Assembly: GCF_014805685.1 (NCBI RefSeq)
Contig: NC_060885.1
Span: forward strand, 24,274,132 to 24,338,131
Direction of reading: 5' to 3'
Source of the DNA: Silurus meridionalis
Lineage: Eukaryota; Chordata; Actinopteri; Siluriformes; Siluridae
Length of the DNA: 64,000 nucleotides
Every line of letters begins with the position of its first letter. Position 1 is the stretch's first letter. Shown here piece after piece: positions 48,893 to 59,415 of the stretch. A program made the translations under genes and the position numbers. The notes under the pieces were generated by a model. It did not search any database. It was given only the letters and a program-made list of their open reading frames with translations, and was not told the DNA's origin.

Positions 48893-49325
48893 AGAGGTCG
48901 ACATCAATAGCTGATTGCTGGAATTATCGTCTATCTGCAAAAATCCATAACCAATAGTTTTTTCGGGTTACATTATACAGTACGAGAGCGGCCTCTAGAG
49001 ACGAATCACTGATGCCACGTGCTGTTTATTTGAAGTGTCTTTTTTATTCATTTTAGATTAAACTGTTTTTACCTATTTGGAGTGTTACTGTCTTTTTGTT
49101 AAAAATATTTATTAATAGAATTAATATTTATTTAATTTAGCACATTTTCATGATTCAGTTTGTTTTTTGTATTTTTGCAATACAGTTCAGTACTATTTTT
49201 CATTGAGTGTTATATTTGTTTTTGTTTTTTATCCAGTATCAATTATAAAAAAATATAAAATGATTGGCCAGTTTTCGGCCAGTACGAGCCAACCTAGCTG
49301 TAAAATCAACTATCGGTCTACCTCT
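48893..49325. mobile_element. Complete non-autonomous element with AGAGGTCGAC ends
   Basis: Left AGAGGTCGAC and right GTCTACCTCT are inverted with one difference. The interior shares GAGAGCGGCCTCTAGAG and ATCCAGTATC with the truncated copy at 11992. No coding capacity. AT-rich flanks look alike but no exact 8-bp duplication could be fixed. Confidence 0.65.
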
Positions 49326-49372
49326 ATATATTATAGAAGCAATACATATACATACATACATACATTATTATA

Positions 49373-49494
<122 letters not shown>

Positions 49495-49951
49495 CAAACA
49501 TCTTGTTCTTCACTGTAACTAGTTTATAAAAGGTTTGGATGTTTTGATTGAAACGTTAAACTTGTCTCAGTTCTCCAGTTGCGGTTATCTGGAAGTTGTC
49601 ATGTCAACTGGACTTTTATCAGGTTGGATCGATACGTTTCACTACTCATCTAAACAGCTTCTTCCCGTTATGGAATATGATATGGTTGAGGAAATGGTGA
49701 CCATTTTCTGGGGGCAGTGTGTGTAATCTGTTCTCTGGTGCTGGAGTTTTCTCACTGAGTAGTGCTAATGGCATAAATTTTTTCAACTGGTAATAATGCG
49801 CACAATTGTAGTAATGATGTCTTTCAAGCACTATTAATAAGCCTGAACGAGCAAATAAGGATTTCCTGTCATTTTAGCAGTTCGTGCAGTTCCGGTTTTC
49901 GACCAATAGGTGTCATAAGAACTCTACGCGATTGCGCAACATCTTAAAACT

Positions 49952-49952
<1 letters not shown>

Positions 49953-49991
<39 letters not shown>
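49953..49991. repeat. (CA)n microsatellite
   Basis: About 19 CA units. Confidence 0.9.
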
Positions 49992-49992
<1 letters not shown>

Positions 49993-50222
49993 TGTGAATA
50001 AAATTAGAATTTACTTTAAAAAAGTTAAATTTAGTTGAATGGCTTATATAAATGAGGGTCTCTACAGAGGATCCATCACTGACTGTGTAAAGATGACATA
50101 CTGGGTTTGATGGGTTGAGCAGGCTGATGATCAGCTTTTTTTGAAGCTGTTGAAAGTTAATGCTTATGCTTACTTAAAATGCTCTATGCACAAGACACTC
50201 TATTTACAAAATACTTTATCTT

Positions 50223-50600
50223 ATACAGCGGGGGAAATAATAATTTGATCCTCTGCTGATTTTGTTTTTGAATTTACCCCCTTACAAAGAAATGAACAGT
50301 CTGTGCATCGTGTATTTTCGCCAGAGGAACTGGTTCCCTGTATATCTGATACTGACAAAAGCAGAAGGAGGAACTCGGAATGAAGCGCCATCTCATTCAG
50401 CCAAACCCACTGGACAGGGAACAAAAAGTGAAAAAGTGGGACATTCTGCAATGACCAAGTCAATCATTCGACCTGAATCCAACTGAAAATGCATTTCACC
50501 TGCCTAAAACAGGACAACTGTAATTAAAGTACTGGCAGAGTGTAACTTGGATGAAGCACAATATTTGGTGATATCTATTTGCAACTATTTCTAAAAAGGT
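50223..50600. mobile_element. Tc1 relic of a second family (CAGCGGGGGAAATAAT end)
   Basis: Begins ACAGCGGGGGAAATAATAAT followed by TTTGATCCTCTGCTGATTTT, a typical fish Tc1 end, then remains of a transposase gene (GACCAAGTCAATCATTCGAC, GACCTGAATCCAACTGAAAA) with the frame destroyed. Confidence 0.65.
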
Positions 50601-51372
50601 CCATTTCATGTATGATCATGTTATAATTTGCAGTTTGTTACAACTGTTTTGAACTCTTAACACATGACTGCAGATATGATTACAATGATTTAATGTTTTC
50701 TTACCTGTTCAGTAACGAGCTGTTAATTAAAACCAATATTGCTGCTGTCGCTACATCTCCATACTCTCTGCCTCACACTCCCACAGGGTTTCGTCGCCAC
50801 CTTGTGGTAGAAGGCTGAACTGAAATATAAAAAAACCTCTCAGGCCTATAATCTATAATCTGTTCGGAAAACATATTTTACATATTGTGTTTTTACTCTC
50901 CCAACATAAGTCTGTACGCACTTTAACTGTAAGCAACAACACGAACAACTTCTCATTGATAAATAAAAGCGAAATGAAAGAAAAAAAAAAACAATTCTAA
51001 GTTGGCATCAATTGTGCATTTGTGAATAAAAACCCAGACCCCTGGAACAATGAGGAAAAACACTGACCACTCGGATTCTTATTTAATATGTATAAAAATG
51101 GCATTGTACAATGCATTGCGATTAATTTGTGGTGCTATTTTGTCATTGCTATATGATATAAATAGAAATTTAAAAATGATTGAATGAAATGAATGAGGTC
51201 TCACATTCAAGTTAGATTAAAAAAAAACCTGCCTGAAGTTTAGTGATGTAAGCAGCTGTTTCACTTTCCACCAAGCCACAAGGTAAACATCTGTTTGCTA
51301 AAACACCAATTTTAAAAATAAACGCATGTTTTTGAGAACTGCGAAATGTACACACGCTGCTTGAACCAATGG
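50600..51372. other. Unassigned intergenic DNA
   Basis: AT-rich sequence without gene or element that I recognise. Confidence 0.4.
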
Positions 51373-51378
51373 TTTATT
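51373..51378 (-). promoter_or_regulatory. Candidate poly(A) signal of the zinc-finger gene
   Basis: AATAAA on the - strand (TTTATT as written), followed on that strand by a GT-rich stretch. It would give the zinc-finger mRNA a 3' UTR of about 2.4 kb. Other AATAAA-like sites near 52157 are alternatives. Confidence 0.35.
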
Positions 51379-53750
51379 ACAAAATTGCAAGACAGAAATT
51401 TCATAAATTTTCATCTAATGGCAAACACAACACAAAAAACATACACCTCATATTAGATGTAGGCCCGCTGCGTCAAAAAAACTAAACAGCGGTTAAAAAC
51501 AGAAGGTAATGATATGGACATGACCCATAATGGGGAGAAAAGTGCAGAAAACAAGGAGCAACCTGTTTACTTGCAGAAGGAGGTTGGAGGCAGAAAGAGA
51601 CGAATAAGATTAAATGAATGTTTTTACTAAGGGAATTTGACCCTCAGCTTTCAAGGTGAACAGATGAACCTTTGCAAAACAAACAAATGAAGAGAAACTC
51701 GGAGTACCAAGCGTATTTTTGTTTTTTCCTTTGTTTTTCTTTTTCCCCCCTCCACATAGCAAACATCATTCCGAGTCCAATATCAGGGCTGTGCTTGATA
51801 TATGCAAATCAACACCTCTGGAAAGATTCATAGTTCAAACACGCAATGGCTTTAAAATGGCTTTAAATCAAGTTAGTCACTGCTACTTAACTTCAGTTCA
51901 AACAGTAGATGGTTAAGCAGATGATCAGGTTTTATGAACATTGAAGACAGAGAGAAAACGGTGCTGAGGTGCACAGTCGAGAGAGATCCAAATCAAGTGC
52001 ATGTGTACAGTTGCTTCCTAAAAGCTTTGGTGGCGCTCAGTCACTGACAGCATCGTGCAAGTTCGTGAACATAACTTTGAGATAAATGCGAACTATATTG
52101 ACAAATACTGTAAATCAAAAATTTTAAACAAGTGTGATGAGTACTGGGTGGTTTTTCTTATTTATTAAAAAAAAAATAAAAAAAAAATAAAAAGGCATTA
52201 GTATTCTAAACTTTTAATCCATCATGGCCCGGTTTTTGCTCTCTGTTATGTTCCATTCCAAATTTTGTAGGTATGTAGTGCTTGTTCTGTTTCTGTTTTT
52301 CTGTTAAATCGATAGTGCAATGCCTGGTGAAGTATGAAATCCCCTGGTTATTTCTATAAATTATTCAAAGTTATTATTCACAAATCATTCACACGTTATA
52401 TCTTTCTTCATGGCATTTCTTTTTTTTCATTTTTACACATATGCACATATTTAAAATGTATATATATTTATTTATATATTTATATAATTTGGTGAGTATA
52501 TTCGCTCCAAAGATATTTAACATGCACACACTCGCTAACTCGTATGAAGTCACCGTGTTTTTTTGAATGCATTCCTGCTGATGGATGCGTCACAAGTGTC
52601 GCCAGTTCTGCGTAACCCATATGGATTCGTGGTTTGAGAAATGGACAAGTAACCTTTAAGAAACGTTCACGCTTTAATCAATCAGACGAAGGAAGAACAG
52701 TACTAGAGAACCAAGCACTGTGCAGAGCAAATTCTGACTCCAAATCTGATTTGTCAAACATGGAGGAAAAAAATAATAATTCTTTCAAGAAGGCTTGTCT
52801 ACTTGGCAGCTCAGAACACACAACCAGTTCTCCAAATATTAAGTCAACATTCAAATTTGAACCAACGAATACAAGTCACTGAGGGTATGTATCATTTTTT
52901 TGTTGCTTTTTTTTTTAATAAAAACCATTTGCCAAAAGAGAAGTGAAAATATGAAGAGATTTGATGATTCTATTTGTTGCTCTAAGTAGAGAGGAGAGGC
53001 GAACAGGATCTCTGGTCAAAAAAAAATGTCCAATCATTGAATTTTTGTCTAGACATCATACCTGAAAACCATCCTTTTAATCAACTGCTCCGTGTCTTTT
53101 AGTGAGCTGCTAGCCACACAGATTACTAGAGACCCAATAACAGCAATCCTCACATCCAATTATTATTTACCATTATTAACCAAACACTTTTTCTATTAAG
53201 TACTTCACTTTGTTTTTCAGGTGTGTTTAGTGCAAGTGTCCGAAATGTTCAACACCTGCAGTTCTAATGTCAACTGTTTTGTTATGAATGACTACAAATA
53301 AGAAGGTAGACATAAATAACTACAGAACCAGCAAATCTATTGCTCTGCCATTAAATTAACTGTCCCTAAACGTGTCCAAAAAGGGAATGTCAACAAAAAT
53401 GTACAAATCTTTTACTTTACACTGCCAAAGATGGCCTGGACATCCTCTAGTAACACCCCACCAAAAAAAAAAAAAATTAAATGAAATGAAAAAGAAATGA
53501 ATTGTATTTTGATGCCTATTGCTGACAACACAGCCAGCGACATCACACCCACTTCACAATGAGAGCAATGCCAAATTATCTGTCCTTTAACAAAATAAGA
53601 AACATTTTGGAGAAAAAAAAAAAAGTTAAAAAAAGGAGGGGAAAGGGAAAAAAAAAAAAAAAAAAAAGAAACAAACAAACAAAAAAAGAAACAAATCGAA
53701 AGGACTTTTCCATAAGCTGTGCTTGGACAGTCCTGGAACATGAGGGCCTC
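51379..53750 (-). other. Probable 3' UTR of the zinc-finger gene
   Basis: 2.4 kb without a recognised transposon or microsatellite, AT rich with several poly(A)/poly(T) runs (52167-52190, 53465-53475, 53610-53670). This fits a long 3' UTR but is inferred. Confidence 0.35.
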
Positions 53751-55163
53751 TCAGTCGGACTCAGACTCCAGAGGTGCGCTCTCGTCGATCATCTCTCGTT
53801 TACATTGTTTAGGTGCCTGCTTTAACCCAGAGTGGACCTTCTTGTGGCGCGAGAAGCTAGATGAGTGAACAAAGGTCTTCCCACAATGCTGGCACTCGTA
53901 GAGCTTGCCAGAGGCATGCGTCTGCTGGTGCTGCTTCAGGTTGGACAATCGCACAAAGGTCTTCTTGCACACGTTGCAGGTGTAGCGCCGGTCGCCAACG
54001 TGCGGCTGCTCGAACTTGGCGAGGGCGACGCCGCAACCTGTATACGGCGGATCGTCGTCGACTAACGGCAGCCTTTTCTTGCCACCTTTGCGGCGTTTGT
54101 TCTTCTTGCACAGCGTGTAGTAATTGGGTTTGTCACGCGAACAGAGCTTTAGGCGGATTTTCAGGTCCGAGGACTTGTCCAGTGTGTCTCTGCCCTGGGC
54201 ATAGGAATTGAGCAGCTGACGCACATGAGACACTTGGTGCTTGGACAAGTTGGTGGATGTGCTGAACACCATGTCGCATTGTGTGCACTGGTACTGCTTC
54301 TCACCCATGGAATATTTGCTTTCCGTTTGCTGCGACTTCTTCTTCTTTGACCCACGACCAGACGGGCGATTCTGATGGGTTACAATGGGCACCGATGTGG
54401 GCGTCGTGTATAGAGGCTTCAGCTTTTTGTCCAGGCCCTTTTTATGAATCAGCCTGTGGCGCGAGAGGCTCGAGCTGTGGTTGAACGACTTGCCGCATGC
54501 ATTGCACGTATGCAGTCTCTTGATTTTGTGGCACTTCTTATGGATTGCCAGGAGCCGCTTGCCATTGCATCGCACGCCACATAAGTTGCACTGGAGGAGC
54601 TTTTTTCCGTCTTCTGACTTGACACTCACTTTAGACAGAGGTGAGGTGGAATTGGTCAAATGGTCACCTGTAGAGTGTAGATGCAGATGGCGAGCCAGGC
54701 TGGACGAGTGGCTGTAGCTCTTGCCACAGATGTGGCAGTTGTACGGCCTATTTCTTGAATGAGAGCCCCCTTTATCCCAATCGCTGTCCGAGCCATCGTC
54801 TTCTACTTCTTCTTCTTCCTCCCCGAGCTGGGTGCTCACAAGCACCGTGTGTTCGTCTACATCCGAGACGCTCCTTACTTCCTCCTCCTGTGAGGCGATC
54901 AGGCCGGTTTCTGTGTCCTCGCAATCTGCGTACACGGCCTCGTACGGGACAAAGAACCTCTCCTCCGACTCGTTTTTAACCAGCTGGTCAGGTGGGAAGC
55001 TTTCGTCCGATTCCCTTTTCACGCAGGAGAGAGTAAATTTAGAGCCAACCTCGGCCCACTTGACCACATACTCAATGGGCTGGGTATCGAGTTCCACTGT
55101 GATAAAGTCTGCACCAAGAGCATCTGGTTCAGATGAAGTTAACTCAGTTCCTGTATCCTCCAT
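53751..55163 (-). CDS. C2H2 zinc-finger protein, six fingers, acidic N-terminus
   Basis: This single 470-codon ORF encodes a probable DNA-binding transcription factor of the nucleus. Residues 1-135 are acidic (EEEEEVEDDGSDSDWD near 115-130). Six fingers follow at about 141-163 (YNCHICGKSYSHSSSLARHL), 191-212 (CNLC..H..H, with C before the last H), 218-240, 291-313, 394-416 and 422-444. Finger pairs are split by basic, unstructured linkers (KKKK at 273-276 and KKNKRRKGGKKR near 353-364). The last fingers share the HSSSLSRH-type helix. The start at 55163 is the first ATG of the long frame and no KRAB, BTB or SCAN domain is visible. I do not recognise the orthologue. The coding sequence is unspliced; non-coding exons may exist upstream. 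Confidence 0.93.
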   Translation of the reverse strand: MEDTGTELTSSEPDALGADFITVELDTQPIEYVVKWAEVGSKFTLSCVKRESDESFPPDQLVKNESEERFFVPYEAVYADCEDTETGLIASQEEEVRSVSDVDEHTVLVSTQLGEEEEEVEDDGSDSDWDKGGSHSRNRPYNCHICGKSYSHSSSLARHLHLHSTGDHLTNSTSPLSKVSVKSEDGKKLLQCNLCGVRCNGKRLLAIHKKCHKIKRLHTCNACGKSFNHSSSLSRHRLIHKKGLDKKLKPLYTTPTSVPIVTHQNRPSGRGSKKKKSQQTESKYSMGEKQYQCTQCDMVFSTSTNLSKHQVSHVRQLLNSYAQGRDTLDKSSDLKIRLKLCSRDKPNYYTLCKKNKRRKGGKKRLPLVDDDPPYTGCGVALAKFEQPHVGDRRYTCNVCKKTFVRLSNLKQHQQTHASGKLYECQHCGKTFVHSSSFSRHKKVHSGLKQAPKQCKREMIDESAPLESESD

Positions 55164-55559
55164 CAGGCCTGCTCTTAAACAGTCCAGTCTTGTTTTTTTT
55201 TGCTTGCTTGCTTAAGCAATTCTCTGGGTTTCACGGCCTCAATTCACACCTCCGTAATTCCTAGCAGAAAAAGACAAGACAAAAAAACTGCCTATATTAA
55301 TCATAGCAGGAATATTACTATCACAGTCACTGTAGTCTGTCATTAAAGTAAAGGATAGGAGCAAACTTATATTCTGTTGCAAGTAGAAAGAGGAAAAGAC
55401 ACAGGATTGAATACAGGATGTAGGCAAACAAAAGGCTCAAAGTGCAACCTCAGTGCGACTCAAACATTCAGCTTTTTAATGCCTTCTACTGTACGGGGTT
55501 GAGAAAGGTCAGTGTGGCCTTGGTTTAGCGTTTCTCTGCATGGTTTACAGTGAGATTTC

Positions 55560-55714
55560 AGCTCGAAATGTGGAGGAGAAAACGAAACAACGTGTTGGAC
55601 CGGAGTACGGAGTGTGTGAAAGGGTCACGCCGAGCTCCGGAGTGTAAAGCGAAAGCGGCTCCGTCCGCGCACGACAGCGTGAGGCTCATTTCCTCATTGC
55701 GCGGGGCCTCGGCG

Positions 55715-55754
<40 letters not shown>

Positions 55755-55978
55755 ACTGCGGTGTTTATAACGTGGCTCGGCTACCGCGGACACGGACCCG
55801 CACGGTGACGTCCGCGTTCCCCCCGTGCTCACCGTCGTTTCGCAGCTCCGGGCGCGAAAGCGAGACGTCAAAAGCCCGCGTTGGTGGAAGCGAACCAGCG
55901 CAAACAAAGCAATGCAGCGCCATATACAGGAAATACAACAGAGGGAAGCCCACGGCGCGCGCGGTGCATCATGGGTAG
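55560..55978 (-). promoter_or_regulatory. CpG-rich putative promoter of the zinc-finger gene
   Basis: A GC- and CpG-dense block in AT-rich surroundings, containing TGACGTCC (55806-55813) and GACGTCA (55864-55870), CRE/ATF-type sites, and an internal (CA)n tract at 55716-55752. On the - strand a GGTGAGC donor lies at 55833-55827, so a non-coding first exon ending at 55833 is possible. No TATA box was noticed. It lies about 0.4-0.8 kb upstream of the zinc-finger start and 1.6 kb before the timm23 start. Confidence 0.5.
55716..55752. repeat. (CA)n tract in the CpG-rich promoter
   Basis: About 18 CA units within GC-rich sequence. Confidence 0.9.
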
Positions 55979-57593
55979 CCCTGGATTAAAAGGGCTGCTC
56001 TGGTAGTAGACTCACTGCAAAAGGCAGAAACGGGGGGAGAAACACTGCGTGTGCAAAAAATAGTCTTTTTAATCACGCACTGGCCACGAGAACGAGCATA
56101 AACATGAAGCATAAAACAGCAACGAATCTTCCTAAACATCCCGGCTGACCTTGTCGCGAGAGAGACAGAGAGAGAGCCAGAGAGAGAGACATCCCTCTCA
56201 CCGAGCACATCTTCCTGGCCTGGGTTCAATCGGCCCGCCATAAAAATACTGCTCTCCAGCTCTCCAAATCCAATCACAACACAAAAAATGTCTGTCGAGT
56301 AAACCCGAGATACACTACAGGCCTCGGAGTGATGATTATTTGTGGTATTTAAGCGCATTACAGGGCTTTGGTTGTCGGCTTTATCGAGGCTTTGACACAC
56401 TGCTCATCTATCTCCTGCTGAAGACAGAGCTGTGTACACGCCGTGTTTCTGTGCGTTAAACCACACACACACACACACCACCGTCATCTCCATCTCCATC
56501 CCCCTGAGTACCAGGTCACATACCAGTTCGGACATTTATTACAGGACGACTTACCGATCCTGAGACACATAGGCGCCTTAAATAAGGACGAATTGCAGAA
56601 AACTAAATGCCATATGGTAAATGTGTTTACACGCTACGGCTGGAGGCACGCAGTGAAAATACAGATGGAAATTCACAACAAGAAATCGGAAACCAGGCGG
56701 CCGTGTTACACGTAAACGCGGCGAGGACATCATGTTTTTCCCCCACCGTCATTGTACAACGCCGATTAAACGGCTTGGGTGCAGAATGTCCGCATAGGCG
56801 TTCAGGGGAAGGGCAAAGGAAGATAATGCAACTAGAATTGAAAGTCATTACCGAGCATCTGCCCTGAAAACAGCCGTATTATTTTTTTTTTCTGGTCCTC
56901 ACAGTAATCGCACTGGTCGCTGCTGCCGCACCTCTGCCAGATCATAAACGATGTCGTCATGACTGTCAATTTAGGCGTTTTTTTGCGTTATATCGCCGAT
57001 CTCGGTAAAATGGCCGTCGACTCCAACCTGCATCATTTGACGTAAATCGTTTTGCGGCTTGTCTAGGGGATCTGGCCTGAAAACGGAGCGTGCCTGTCGT
57101 AAAAGAGTGTCGTGAACGTCGCATGACACCCGTCTCAAAACAATTCCAGTGCACACGCTGGTATGCGAGTGGTAAATTGAGTTTAGTTACCGTGCACTTG
57201 TCATTTCATTTATTTATTTTTATTATAAGAAACACACACACATTTATTTGAAAAAAGTAGTCTGTGATGATAGATTGCTTTACGGCATCCTAACGAGAGG
57301 CTCGGTAGCAGACTTGAAGGCTGTAAATAGATCATTGCTCGCTTGAAACTTGTTTGTTAAAAAATAATAATTAAAAAAAAAGAAGTAAAAAGGTTATTCA
57401 CGTGTAAAAGGTGATATTTGTGTTTTGTGCATATTTTTTTTTCACACGTCCCAAATTGATAGTGATATCAGTCAGACTGTACAGGTTGTGAAGGAAGTTA
57501 GTGCGTTCTTTTACTGTGTAACTTCACCTTCGGTTGTTCCTATGACGTTTCTTCCTTCAGGTCTGGGTACAGGGGAGCAATAACAGAGGGGAG
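55979..57593. other. Spacer between the divergent zinc-finger gene and timm23
   Basis: No coding exon recognised. A strong - strand donor-like GTAAGT lies at 56554-56549, suggesting a possible further non-coding first exon of the zinc-finger gene. A short (CA)n occurs at about 56463-56478. A CTTCCTTCAG acceptor-like sequence ends at 57560, 33 nt before the timm23 ATG, so timm23 may have a non-coding exon upstream. Confidence 0.4.
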
Positions 57594-57705
57594 ATGGATA
57601 AGGAGTCTGGAGGATCACCTACCCCTGGCTCAGGAGGAGCTTTTGCCAGTTTATTCAGATCTCCAGCTCCGGCTTATTCAAATTCAGAGCTCGCCGGTGT
57701 GCCTT
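57594..57705 (+). CDS. timm23 exon 1 (coding): N-terminal intermembrane-space part
   Basis: ATG at 57594 opens MDKESGGSPTPGSGGAFASL, then FRSPAPAYSNSELAGVP, and splits the next leucine codon (phase 1) before GTAAGT at 57706. This is the N-terminal, presequence-receptor part of Tim23 of the TIM23 complex, which imports presequence proteins across the mitochondrial inner membrane. The S-ELAGVPL motif is family typical and the first 20 residues are variable between species. ACAGAGGGGAG precedes the ATG, and the exon probably has an upstream acceptor at 57560. Confidence 0.95.
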
Positions 57706-58565
57706 GTAAGTAAATTAAGTCAGGCACAGGGACAAGCGTCATCGTCCTGACCACATTCTGACATATTGATATGCTCAGTGATCAAACTTTACTTAATTGT
57801 TCCATAAAATATCGATTTTAACATTGTTGCAGAGGGATTTAACTATTCGTTCATTTATTCACTTTGAGGTGGTCAGGAATCAAGATCACTTGGCATGAGG
57901 CAGGGATGCACCCTGAATACCCTGGAGAAGCCGGTTTATTACTGAACTCTATTCACACATGCATCGGCACAAATACTTTTCAGTCCACCTACAGGCTGTA
58001 TCGGAAGCTAGGAGGAAACCAGAGAACCCTGTGGGCACTAATGCAGACATGGAGTGAACACACATACACACATGTTTTATGAATGTTTATTTGTAAATAA
58101 TTGCTTACATATGCATTCGTTTCTTATTTATACAATTAGCATATAATAGCTTGCAGTGCCAAAATCCTTTTGACTTAAATGTTAGCTTATATATTGGCAT
58201 ATGTCTTGCATTAGTTTTGCATGACTACCTGCTCACTAATAGTGCAAAATTACACCTGGCACCCAGTTCAGATAGGAAATGAAAGTTGCAGCCTGTAGAG
58301 GTTACACAAAGGCAAAGAAGGAAAAAACCTCAATTCTACAAAAAAGGATTTGACAATATTCTGGCATTTAGAATTTGTGCCGACTAACCTACAAAGGTTA
58401 GAGAATTTCAGAGCATTGGAGCCTACAGAAACCCTGCATCAAGTATTGGACCAAGGCATTGTGCATTCATCCAGGGTTTATTACCGCCTCATGCCCCGTG
58501 TTCATGGGATTCTGATCTTCACTGACAATATGTTGATGAACTGCATTAAAGTGCTCTTTTCACAG
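57706..58565 (+). other. timm23 intron 1, with a fish repeat
   Basis: Between GTAAGT and TTTTCACAG. It includes degraded copies of common fish repeats at about 57870-58065 (GAGGAAACCAGAGAACCC) and 58480-58520 (TACCGCCTCATGCCCCGTGT). Confidence 0.75.
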
Positions 58566-58624
58566 TGTCTGGTATGAGCCCCCTCTCACCTTATCTCAAT
58601 GTGGACCCCAAGTATCTTATTCAG
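58566..58624 (+). CDS. timm23 exon 2
   Basis: 59 nt completing leucine and encoding SGMSPLSPYLNVDPKYLIQ. The PLSPYLNVDP motif is one of the most conserved parts of Tim23 and lies just before the first membrane segment. Acceptor TTTTCACAG, donor GTGAGA, ends in phase 0. Confidence 0.97.
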
Positions 58625-58744
58625 GTGAGATTAAAACCCATGTGTTTCTAGAGGCTCCAAAACAACAGCATTCATTATACTAGTATGTTTTCTGGGAAGC
58701 TGGACATGATTGTTTATGTTATTACAAATGTAAATGCTCTTCAG

Positions 58745-58838
58745 GATACAGATGAATTTATTTTGCCCACTGGTGCCAACAAGACAAGAGGACGCTTCGA
58801 GTTGGCTTTCTTCACTATCGGCTCATGCTGTATGACAG
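58745..58838 (+). CDS. timm23 exon 3: first membrane region
   Basis: 94 nt encoding DTDEFILPTGANKTRGRFEL then AFFTIGSCCMTG, reaching the first transmembrane helix (AFFTIGSCCMTG). FILPTGANKTRGRFE is nearly invariant across animals. Acceptor CTCTTCAG, donor GTAGGC (slightly weak), leaves in phase 1. Confidence 0.97.
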
Positions 58839-59330
58839 GTAGGCTTGTTTTTCTTTTTTTTTTCCATTTTATTTTACTTTTCAAGTCTTTATTGTGTCGG
58901 TACTCTGTGTGAGTGTTTGTGCACCCCAAAAAGGAGTTATCTACAGTTAGATACATTTAGCTCTTATAAAGGACATACAGCTATGAAAGTGACAATTCAG
59001 TAGGTCGTTATTATGCATAATTACATTCCAATTGCCTTAATTACTATCGTGTGCTAAAGAAATGACAGACGGATTTAAAGAGTACATAATTTCTAGGCAT
59101 AGCAGTATAATTAAAGAAATAAAAAAATTGCAAAGTAGTACATAAAATGTTATTTGCAGTTATATTGAAGAATCAGCAGCATGCATACATTAAAAATTAA
59201 CTATTGTGTACATGAAGGATTCCGATTAATAGCCTCTTTCCATTCTACCAGTGTGAATTCAGTTTCGTTCATTAGCCTGTTTAGTGGTTTAAAAAAAAAA
59301 AAAAGAAAGGATAACACTTTGAACACTCAG

Positions 59331-59415
59331 GTGCAGTGTTTGGTGCCATCACTGGATTACGAATGGGACTGTCTGAAACTAGGAATATGGCCTGGTCTAA
59401 ACCTCGTAATGTCCA
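59331..59415 (+). CDS. timm23 exon 4
   Basis: 85 nt encoding (G)AVFGAITGLRMGLSETRNMA then WSKPRNVQ split. The NMAWSKPRN motif is the matrix-side loop of Tim23. Acceptor AACACTCAG, donor GTAAGT used within the CA|GTAAGT, phase 2. Confidence 0.96.

Noticed and set aside
53861..55215. Antisense and off-frame ORFs over the zinc-finger gene
   Set aside because: They overlap a long conserved-looking C2H2 frame and show no domain.
56443..56715. ORF of 90 codons upstream of timm23
   Set aside because: Starts in a (CA)n tract, matches no family, and a strong opposite-strand donor lies inside it.
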